Source of the DNA: Bacteroidia bacterium
Lineage (GTDB): Bacteria > Bacteroidota > Bacteroidia > Flavobacteriales > Flavobacteriaceae
Assembly (NCBI GenBank): GCA_030425715.1
Contig: JAUIAA010000070.1
Location: 1 to 8,903 of the forward strand
Direction of reading: 5' to 3'
Length of the DNA stretch: 8,903 bases
Below, piece after piece: positions 1 to 5,581 of the stretch (position 1 is the stretch's first letter; every line of letters starts with the position of its first letter). The notes beneath the pieces were generated by a model. The model was not told where the DNA came from and ran no database searches. It was given only the letters and a program-made list of their open reading frames with translations. The position numbers were made by a program, and so were the translations under genes.

Positions 1-17
1 AAATTAAGCCAATTTTT

Positions 18-56
18 GTTAAAAATGCTAATGTTTTATTTTAACCAAATTTTAAC
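18..56. repeat. Three TTTTAAC-type heptamers in the leader
   Basis: TTTTAAC occurs at 39-45 and 50-56, with starts 11 bases apart (about one helical turn). Its complement GTTAAAA lies at 18-24. The 9-base arms TTGTTAAAA (16-24) and TTTTAACAA (50-58) form a perfect inverted repeat around a 25-base spacer. The group sits just upstream of the candidate promoter of the moxR/bat operon, so it could be an operator, or the remains of an upstream gene's terminator. In DNA this AT-rich, chance is a serious alternative. Confidence 0.25.
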
Positions 57-78
57 AAGTATAAACTTCATTAAAATG

Positions 79-86
79 TAGTTTTG
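79..86 (+). promoter_or_regulatory. Candidate -7 box of a Bacteroidota promoter
   Basis: TAGTTTTG matches the Bacteroidota sigma-ABfr -7 consensus TAnnTTTG exactly. It ends 33 bases before the moxR ATG, leaving room for a short 5' leader. No TTG-type -33 box is visible at the usual distance of about 19 bases upstream, which weakens the call. It is the best promoter candidate in the window, and no other gap between genes has an equal match. Confidence 0.4.
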
Positions 87-119
87 TTTTGCTAAAATTT
101 GAAATAAGTATTTTGAAAT

Positions 120-1124
120 ATGGAAGAACAAAAAACAAGTATTGATATAAGAGCTATCAATGAAAAAATTGAAAAAGAAAGTGCTTTTGTAGACTTACTG
201 CAATTCGAAATGAATAAGGTAATTGTTGGTCAAAAACACATGCTGGAAAGATTATTGATCGGTTTACTTGGCAATGGTCATATCTTACTAGAAGGGGTTC
301 CTGGGTTGGCAAAAACGCTTGCAATTAATACCTTATCTAAAGCAGTGCAAGGATCGTTTAGTAGGGTGCAGTTTACTCCAGATTTACTTCCTGCCGATGT
401 TATTGGTACGATGATATACAATATCAAAGAAAATGATTTTTCTATTAAAAAAGGACCAATATTTGCAAATTTCGTTCTTGCCGATGAGATCAACCGTGCG
501 CCGGCAAAAGTGCAATCGGCTTTATTAGAAGCCATGCAAGAACATCAAGTAACTATTGGTGATGAGACTTTCCCGCTTCCAGAACCATTTTTAGTAATGG
601 CTACTCAAAACCCTATTGAACAAGAAGGTACCTACCCATTACCAGAAGCACAGGTAGATAGATTTATGTTGAAAACGGTAATTGATTATCCAAAATTTGA
701 CGATGAACAATTGATTATGCGTCAGAACTTAAATGGTGGATTTGATAAAGTAAATTCGGTAGTTTCTATAGAGCAAATTATCAATGCACGTAAATCTGTA
801 AAAGAGGTTTATATGGACGAAAAAATTGAAAAGTATATTTTAAATATCATATTTGCAACAAGGTATCCGGAAGAATTTAGGTTGCCAGATTTAAAACCGC
901 TGATAAGCTTTGGCGCATCGCCAAGGGGTAGTATCAATTTGGCAATGGCTTCTAAATGCTACGCCTTTATCAAACGTAGAGGTTATGTAATTCCAGAAGA
1001 TGTGAGGGCAGTAGTTTTAGATGTGTTACGCCATAGAGTGGGTATTACCTATGAGGCTGAAGCCGAAAATATTACCTCTGAAGATATCATACATAAAATA
1101 GTTAATGAAGTAGAGGTTCCTTAA
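120..1124 (+). CDS. moxR: MoxR-family AAA+ ATPase
   Basis: Cytoplasmic ATPase of the MoxR branch of AAA+ proteins. These typically work with VWA-domain partners as chaperone-like factors that mature or insert substrates. At 334 residues it is full length for the family. Visible motifs: Walker A GVPGLAKT (residues 59-66, K65), Walker B with the acidic pair in LADEINRAP (D122, E123), sensor 1 in ATQNP (N164), a likely arginine finger in QVDRF (R181), and sensor 2 in GASPRG (R269). All expected ATPase residues are present, so it should be active. The start has no clear Shine-Dalgarno sequence, only an A/T-rich leader, which is normal in Bacteroidota. It is followed after 56 bases by a DUF58 gene, the standard partner arrangement. 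Family assignment is very secure; the substrate is unknown. Confidence 0.97.
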   Translation: MEEQKTSIDIRAINEKIEKESAFVDLLQFEMNKVIVGQKHMLERLLIGLLGNGHILLEGVPGLAKTLAINTLSKAVQGSFSRVQFTPDLLPADVIGTMIYNIKENDFSIKKGPIFANFVLADEINRAPAKVQSALLEAMQEHQVTIGDETFPLPEPFLVMATQNPIEQEGTYPLPEAQVDRFMLKTVIDYPKFDDEQLIMRQNLNGGFDKVNSVVSIEQIINARKSVKEVYMDEKIEKYILNIIFATRYPEEFRLPDLKPLISFGASPRGSINLAMASKCYAFIKRRGYVIPEDVRAVVLDVLRHRVGITYEAEAENITSEDIIHKIVNEVEVP

Positions 1125-1137
1125 AATTTTTAAGGAA
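1117..1137. repeat. Perfect 10-base dyad over the moxR stop codon
   Basis: Arms TTCCTTAAAA (1117-1126) and TTTTAAGGAA (1128-1137) are perfect inverted copies around one base. The moxR stop codon (1122-1124) lies in the left arm. As RNA it could fold as an 8-pair stem with a 5-base loop, but only two pairs are G-C and no U-run follows directly. It is therefore at most a weak attenuator or an mRNA 3'-end stabiliser, not a convincing terminator. Confidence 0.35.
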
Positions 1138-1150
1138 AGAGTTGGGGTTG

Positions 1151-1175
1151 TTTTTTCGAAGAAAAAAATAGGAAA
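1151..1175 (+). promoter_or_regulatory. Small hairpin and Shine-Dalgarno-like site before the GTG start
   Basis: TTTTTTC (1151-1157) and GAAAAAA (1161-1167) can pair over a GAA loop. Directly after it, AGGAAA (1170-1175) lies 5 bases before the GTG at 1181, a well-placed Shine-Dalgarno-like site in a group where these are often missing. This site supports the GTG as the true start of the DUF58 gene. The hairpin is nearly all A-U and would be weak. Confidence 0.4.
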
Positions 1176-1180
1176 CTATA

Positions 1181-2047
1181 GTGAATACCAAAGAGATATT
1201 AAAAAAAGTACGAAAAATTGAAATCAAGACAAGACGCTTGTCTGACCATATTTTTTCTGGCGAATACCACAGTTCGTTTAAGGGTAGAGGTATGACTTTT
1301 TCTGAAGTACGCCAATATCAATTTGGAGATGATATTCGTAGCATTGATTGGAATGTTACCGCAAGATACAACGAGCCATTTGTAAAAGTTTTTGAAGAAG
1401 AACGCGAATTAACCATGCTGCTGATGGTAGATGTGAGCGCCTCTGAATCTTTTGGAACCAGCCAACAATTTAAAAGAGATATGATTACCGAAATTAGCGC
1501 AACACTTGCTTTTTCGGCAATACAAAATAATGATAAAGTTGGACTCTTACTTTTTTCAGATGAGATAGAGTTGTTTATTCCTCCAAAAAAAGGAAAAACG
1601 CATGTATTGCGTATCATTCGAGAGTTAATTGAATTCAAACCTAAAAGTAAAAAAACAGATATAGCGCAGGCACTTCGGTATTTTTCGAATGTGATGAAAA
1701 AGAAAGCCATTGTGTTTATTTTATCCGATTTTATCAATGAAGATTATGACCAAGCTTTAAAAATTGTTGGAAAAAAACACGATGTAACTGGAATTAGGGT
1801 GTTTGATAAATACGAAACAGAGTTGCCAAAATTGGGAATGGTACCCATGAAAGATGCAGAAAGTGGTGAAGTAATTTTGGTAAATACAAATTCTAGTTCG
1901 GTTAGAAATAACTATAAAGCTAATTATTTAAAGTTGGTAGATTATTTTGAGAATGCTTTTACCAAAAGTGGTTCAGGAACCATAAGTACACAATTAGATG
2001 AGAGTTATGTAAAGAAGTTATTGGGGTATTTCAAACGAAGAAACTAG
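1181..2047 (+). CDS. DUF58 domain protein (VWA-like, MoxR partner)
   Basis: A 288-residue cytoplasmic protein of the DUF58 family, the usual companion of MoxR ATPases. The DUF58 signature GDDIRSIDWNVTAR spans residues 49-62, preceded by the typical N-terminal stretch with FSGEYHS and FKGRGM (25-38). A VWA-like fold follows: DVSAS (84-88) forms a MIDAS-type metal site, with T159 (KKTD) and D183 (LSDF) as further likely ligands. No signal peptide or membrane segment is seen. It starts with GTG; no in-frame ATG lies just upstream, the protein begins where family members usually begin, and a Shine-Dalgarno-like AGGAAA is well placed. Its role is inferred: an adaptor between MoxR and the membrane Bat proteins. 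Family call secure, exact function unknown. Confidence 0.95.
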   Translation: MNTKEILKKVRKIEIKTRRLSDHIFSGEYHSSFKGRGMTFSEVRQYQFGDDIRSIDWNVTARYNEPFVKVFEEERELTMLLMVDVSASESFGTSQQFKRDMITEISATLAFSAIQNNDKVGLLLFSDEIELFIPPKKGKTHVLRIIRELIEFKPKSKKTDIAQALRYFSNVMKKKAIVFILSDFINEDYDQALKIVGKKHDVTGIRVFDKYETELPKLGMVPMKDAESGEVILVNTNSSSVRNNYKANYLKLVDYFENAFTKSGSGTISTQLDESYVKKLLGYFKRRN

Positions 2048-2063
2048 GTGATAAAAGAACTAA

Positions 2064-2075
2064 TTCCTAAAGGAA
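2064..2075 (+). promoter_or_regulatory. Short dyad containing the AGGA upstream of the mini-BatD gene
   Basis: TTCCT (2064-2068) and AGGAA (2071-2075) are inverted around AA. The right arm contains the only Shine-Dalgarno-like AGGA before the ATG at 2086, at an 11-base spacing. The dyad echoes the longer TTCC/GGAA dyad after moxR. As RNA it is too tight to fold well, so any role in translation is speculative. Confidence 0.2.
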
Positions 2076-2085
2076 AAGTTAAAAA

Positions 2086-3078
2086 ATGAATCTAAAAGGC
2101 AATAAACATATTTATAATATTAACAGTATATGCAAAAGTTTTCCCAAAATATGGGCGAAACAAATGCAGCCTGTTTTATTGTTTTTTTTATTGGCATTTA
2201 GCACGGTGTCTTTCGGACAAGTTTCTACAGAGATAGATACAACAACTATTAGAATTGGAGAGCAAATCCAATACCATATTACCGTAGATGCAGTGGAAGG
2301 AGTGCAGTTTCCAAAATTGCAATTGGATAGTTTGAAAAAAATTGAAGTTGTAAAATCTGAAATAGATTCTTTAAAAAACAGGTTGATTCAAAAATATGCT
2401 TTGACTAGTTTTGATAGTGGTCAGTATGTTTTACCCAGCCAAACCGTAATTGTCAATAACAAAAAATTTCTAACCGATTCTGTGATTATTGATGTAGCTA
2501 CGGTTGCTGTAGACACCATCAAACAACCCATGTATCACATTAAAGATATAAACAATGAACCCTATACTTTTGACGATTTTAAAAAGTATATATGGTGGCT
2601 ATTAGCTATATTGGCAATTATAGGAATAATACTCTATTTTGTATATAGAAAGAAACCTACGCCAGAAGAAAAAATTGCAAAAATACCACCTTTTGTATTG
2701 GCAAAACAAAGGCTGAAAGAGCTAGATAGTAGGGAGTTGTGGCAACACAATAAGGTAAAATTGTACTATGTTGAATTAACCGATATTGTGCGTTCTTTTA
2801 TTGAAAAAGAACTGCAAATACCCGCATTAGAATCTACTACAGATGAGTTAATGGAAATTATTGCAGATTTTAACCAGAGTAGTGATAAACTAAATATACC
2901 AGAAGAGACCTTAAGTAAATTAAAACATCTATTAAAAGAAGCAGATTTGGTAAAGTTTGCAAAATCTAAACCAGTACAACATACAATTGAGAATCATAGG
3001 GCAGAAGCCGAAAATATTATTGATAAATTACATCCTAAAGAGGAAGAAATAAATCTAGAAAAAGAAGATGGGCAGTAA
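2086..3078 (+). CDS. Membrane-anchored mini-BatD-like protein of the Bat operon
   Basis: A 330-residue protein with three parts: a secreted beta-rich domain (about residues 46-140), one transmembrane helix (168-187) followed by RKK, and a cytoplasmic helical domain (about 200-316) resembling DUF4381. Both soluble parts mirror BatD in this window. The pattern around LYYVELTDIVRSFIEKEL (226-243) matches BatD AFYIALEKAMHNYLKAKL (506-523), and the N-terminal strands share the spacing of BatD's first beta domain. I infer a reduced BatD paralogue that links periplasmic and cytoplasmic parts of the Bat complex. The start is uncertain. ATG 2086 gives a long n-region before the hydrophobic stretch, whereas ATG 2164 (residue 27) gives a neat signal peptide, MQPVLLFFLLAFSTVSFGQ. 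The weak AGGA lies upstream of 2086, so I kept that start. The 3' end overlaps batA by 11 bases, suggesting translational coupling. Confidence 0.85.
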   Translation: MNLKGNKHIYNINSICKSFPKIWAKQMQPVLLFFLLAFSTVSFGQVSTEIDTTTIRIGEQIQYHITVDAVEGVQFPKLQLDSLKKIEVVKSEIDSLKNRLIQKYALTSFDSGQYVLPSQTVIVNNKKFLTDSVIIDVATVAVDTIKQPMYHIKDINNEPYTFDDFKKYIWWLLAILAIIGIILYFVYRKKPTPEEKIAKIPPFVLAKQRLKELDSRELWQHNKVKLYYVELTDIVRSFIEKELQIPALESTTDELMEIIADFNQSSDKLNIPEETLSKLKHLLKEADLVKFAKSKPVQHTIENHRAEAENIIDKLHPKEEEINLEKEDGQ

Positions 3079-4066
3079 TTTAGAGTTTACAAATCCTGGT
3101 TTTTTATGGCTGCTATTGCTCATTCCAATTTTAGCGGTATGGTATTTTTTCATGCGAAAAAAGGAAAGCGCAAACTTAACTATTTCTAGCGCTAAAGGAT
3201 TAGTACAACAAAATATATGGGCCAAATTAAAACCATTATTGTACGCGCTTAGGTTATTGGCAATTGCCCTGTTAATTGTTGCTTTGGCTAGACCTAGAAA
3301 TGTAGAGGTTAGTAAAAAAACCAAAACTACTCGTGGCATTGATATTGTAATGGCCATAGATGTATCGGCAAGTATGTTGGCAAAAGATTTAAAACCCAAT
3401 AGGTTAGAAGCCTTAAAAAAGGTAGCTACAAGATTTGTAAATAAGCGCCCGAATGACCGTATTGGAATTGTAGTTTATGCAGGAGAAAGTTTTACCCAAA
3501 CACCAATTACTAGTGATAAAAGTATTGTGGTAAACACCATTAACAAAATTCGTTGGGGACAGATTGAAGATGGAACCGCCATTGGCATGGGATTAGGTTC
3601 TGCGGTAAACCGATTAAAAGATAGTAAAGCAAAAAGCAAGGTAATTATTTTACTTACCGATGGGGTGAATAATTCAGGTTTTGTCGATCCTAAAACAGCT
3701 ACTGATTTGGCTAAAGGTTTGAATATTAAAGTGTATACCATTGGCTTAGGAACAAATGGTACAGCCTTATTTCCTGTTGCTAAAGATTTAAACGGAAAGC
3801 TAATTTTTAGAAATGCTCCAGTAGAAATTGACGAAAAATTATTGCAATATATTGCCAATGAAACCGAAGGAAAATACTTTAGAGCAACCAACAACGAAAA
3901 ATTAGAGTCGATTTACGACGAAATCAATAAGTTAGAAAAAACAAAAATTGAAGAATTCAAATATTACAATTACCAAGAAAACTATAGAGCATTGGTAATT
4001 TTTGCAGGGTTCTTGATTTTGTTAGAAATGTTATTGCGATTTACAGTGTATAGAAGTTTTATTTAA
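3068..4066 (+). CDS. batA: BatA, membrane VWA-domain protein
   Basis: A 332-residue inner-membrane protein. Two transmembrane helices near the N-terminus (about 11-29 and 59-75) are followed by a VWA domain (about 90-290) and a third helix (307-323). The MIDAS metal site is complete: DVSAS (98-102), T170 in DGTA, and D198 in LTDG. Positive residues after helix 1 (RKK, 30-32) suggest the short loop is cytoplasmic, which puts the VWA domain in the periplasm (inference). The start at 3068 lies inside the upstream gene, and the N-terminus (GSNLEFTNPGFLWLLLL) is of the usual BatA form. In known Bat loci batB follows directly; here a four-helix-bundle gene intervenes. It is told apart from BatB by its position and by DVSAS where BatB has DVSKS. 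The partner or ligand of the VWA domain is unknown. Confidence 0.94.
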   Translation: MGSNLEFTNPGFLWLLLLIPILAVWYFFMRKKESANLTISSAKGLVQQNIWAKLKPLLYALRLLAIALLIVALARPRNVEVSKKTKTTRGIDIVMAIDVSASMLAKDLKPNRLEALKKVATRFVNKRPNDRIGIVVYAGESFTQTPITSDKSIVVNTINKIRWGQIEDGTAIGMGLGSAVNRLKDSKAKSKVIILLTDGVNNSGFVDPKTATDLAKGLNIKVYTIGLGTNGTALFPVAKDLNGKLIFRNAPVEIDEKLLQYIANETEGKYFRATNNEKLESIYDEINKLEKTKIEEFKYYNYQENYRALVIFAGFLILLEMLLRFTVYRSFI

Positions 4067-4127
4067 TGATGGTATATATGTGTGTATGCGTTGATTTTGT
4101 GTATTTGTAAAATGTTGAAAAAAATAG
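4067..4127 (+). other. T/G-rich gap between batA and the four-helix-bundle gene
   Basis: This 61-base gap is rich in T and G on the + strand, unlike the A-rich gaps elsewhere in the operon. No TAnnTTTG promoter match and no terminator hairpin are visible. The stretch 4090-4107 resembles, imperfectly (about 14 of 20 aligned positions, one gap), the reverse complement of the A/C-rich repeat behind the next gene (4491-4510). This could be the left end of an inserted segment, but low complexity makes chance similarity plausible. Confidence 0.3.
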
Positions 4128-4490
4128 ATGTTTAAATATTCATTTGAAAAATTAGAAGTTTGGCAAGATTCCATTGAATTAGTAAAGTTGGTTTATAAAA
4201 TTACCAAAGACTTTCTTATTGAAGAAAAATATGGATTAATTAGTCAATTAAGAAGAGCATCTGTTTCTATTGCTTCTAATTTGTCTGAAGGAACATCTAG
4301 AATAACAAATAAAGATAAAGCGCATTTTACTACTTTGTCGTTTAGTTCAGCCATGGAAGTATTGAATCAATTAATAATTTCAAAGGAATTAGATTTTATA
4401 AAAGAGAAGGATTACATAGAAACTAGAGAGCAATTATCAAAAGTAACAAACAAATTGAATGCATTAAGAAAGGCACAGTTAAACAAATAA
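4128..4490 (+). CDS. Four-helix-bundle protein (23S rRNA IVP / S23 family)
   Basis: A 120-residue, fully helical protein of the small four-helix-bundle family first noticed as ORFs in 23S rRNA intervening sequences and related to the Avd accessory protein of diversity-generating retroelements. Hallmarks: FEKLEVWQ (6-13), the conserved second helix with YGLISQLRRASVSIASNLSEG-type spacing (residues 35-55), and a third helix around FSSAMEVLNQL (72-82). Length is normal and it looks intact. It has no signal peptide or membrane segment, unlike its neighbours, and is not a recognised part of Bat loci. It separates batA from batB, with gaps of 61 and 47 bases, and is followed by an A/C-rich direct repeat. 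I infer a later insertion. Its molecular role is unknown; the family probably forms oligomers and may bind nucleic acid. No rRNA, reverse transcriptase or template repeat is nearby. Confidence 0.92.
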   Translation: MFKYSFEKLEVWQDSIELVKLVYKITKDFLIEEKYGLISQLRRASVSIASNLSEGTSRITNKDKAHFTTLSFSSAMEVLNQLIISKELDFIKEKDYIETREQLSKVTNKLNALRKAQLNK

Positions 4491-4526
4491 CCAAATAAAA
4501 ACGAATCACCAAATAAACGAATAAAC
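4490..4526. repeat. A/C-rich imperfect direct repeat behind the four-helix-bundle gene
   Basis: ACCAAATAAA occurs at 4490-4499 and 4508-4517. Each copy is followed by CGAAT, at 4502-4506 (after two extra A) and 4518-4522. This gives two imperfect units of about 15-17 bases in tandem, ending with AAAC at 4523-4526. The first copy begins in the stop codon of the upstream gene. The sequence has almost no T/G balance and differs from the neighbouring gaps. It might be the end of a mobile cassette or a simple-sequence remnant; no coding or terminator structure is seen in it. Confidence 0.55.
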
Positions 4527-4537
4527 ATTATCTATAA

Positions 4538-5581
4538 ATGTATCAGTTAGAAGAACCAAAATATTTTTATTTCTTTGTTTGCGTTGCAATATTAGTTGTG
4601 ATGTATCTTTTGGTTGTGGTTTGGAAAAGAAAAAAGCAAAAACAATTTGCAGATTTGGCTTTATTAGAAAAGCTGAGTCCTGAAAAATCTAAATTTAAGC
4701 CCGTTTTAAAAATTTTAATGATTTGCTTGGCTTTGAGCTTTTTAATCTTATCGTTGGTAAACCCAAAGATGGGAACACAATTAAAAACCATCAAACGTCA
4801 AGGAGTAGATATTGTTTTTGCATTAGATGTTTCTAAAAGTATGTTGGCAGAAGATATTGCTCCCAACCGATTGGAAAAAGCGAAGCAAATTATTTCTAAA
4901 ATAATTGACAAACTGGGAAGTGACCGGGTAGGTATTATTATTTATGCAGGAAATTCATATCCACTATTACCAATAACTACAGATCATGCCGCAGCTAAAA
5001 TGTTTTTGCAAAATGCAAATCCAGATATGGTTTCTTCACAAGGAACAGCAATTAATGAGGCACTGCGATTGGCCAAAACATTTTATGATGACGATACCCA
5101 AACCAATCGTTTTTTGTTTGTAATATCCGATGGTGAGGATCATGAAGAAAATGCGAATAGCATTGCCAAAGAATTACTAAACGAAGGCATTAAAACCTAT
5201 ACCATTGGTGTAGGAACAAGTAAAGGAGCACCAATTCCAATAAAAAGAAATGGCAAATTTATTGGTTATAAAAAAGACAATAAAGAAGAGGTAGTAATTA
5301 CCAAATTAAATGTAGAAACCTTAAAAACTATTGCAGGTAAAGGAGATGGTAAATATATTTTGGGCAACAATACAAGTAGTACTATTGAATTTGTAGAAAA
5401 TTTATTGCTAAAAGCAGAAAAAAAAGAATTTGAAACCAAACAATATTCCGATTATAAAGACCAATTTCAATGGTTTATTGCTATTGGTTTGCTATTTTTA
5501 ATATTGGATGTGTTTTTATTGAATAAAAAAACAAAATGGGTACAAAAATTGAATCTGTTTAACGAGAAAGAAGTAAAATGA
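4538..5581 (+). CDS. batB: BatB, membrane VWA-domain protein
   Basis: A 347-residue inner-membrane VWA protein, paralogous to BatA. It has helices at about 10-29 and 56-74, a VWA domain (about 89-295), and a final helix at 311-327 followed by a basic tail. The MIDAS site is intact: DVSKS (97-101), T170 in QGTA, and D198 in ISDGED. Compared with BatA, the VWA domain carries a longer acidic stretch, DGEDHEENAN (198-207), and an IPIKRNGKFIGYKKD insert (233-247). The N-terminus MYQLEEPKYFYFF is typical of BatB, which fixes the start even though no Shine-Dalgarno sequence is present. The gene ends in an ATGA overlap with batC (4 bases), so the two are probably translationally coupled. It presumably works with BatA as a paired VWA unit; direct evidence for its ligand is lacking. 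Confidence 0.95.
   Translation: MYQLEEPKYFYFFVCVAILVVMYLLVVVWKRKKQKQFADLALLEKLSPEKSKFKPVLKILMICLALSFLILSLVNPKMGTQLKTIKRQGVDIVFALDVSKSMLAEDIAPNRLEKAKQIISKIIDKLGSDRVGIIIYAGNSYPLLPITTDHAAAKMFLQNANPDMVSSQGTAINEALRLAKTFYDDDTQTNRFLFVISDGEDHEENANSIAKELLNEGIKTYTIGVGTSKGAPIPIKRNGKFIGYKKDNKEEVVITKLNVETLKTIAGKGDGKYILGNNTSSTIEFVENLLLKAEKKEFETKQYSDYKDQFQWFIAIGLLFLILDVFLLNKKTKWVQKLNLFNEKEVK

Noticed and set aside
109..115. Second promoter box close to the moxR start (TATTTTG)
   Set aside because: The spacing between TA and TTTG is one base instead of two, and it would leave only a few bases before the start codon.
278..535. Minus-strand open frame inside moxR (and similar antisense frames in the DUF58, batA, batB and batD genes)
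   Set aside because: Each lies wholly or almost wholly within a strongly supported + strand gene with conserved motifs, and none has recognisable domains.
1151..1167. Intrinsic terminator between moxR and the DUF58 gene
   Set aside because: The stem is short and almost entirely A-U, no U-run follows the hairpin, and the next gene is a functional partner in the same operon.
4128..4490. Diversity-generating retroelement accessory gene (avd) or 23S rRNA intervening sequence
   Set aside because: The protein family is related, but the window has no reverse transcriptase, no template or variable repeat, and no rRNA sequence.
4490..4526. CRISPR-like repeat
   Set aside because: Only two imperfect units in tandem with no unique spacers and no cas genes nearby.
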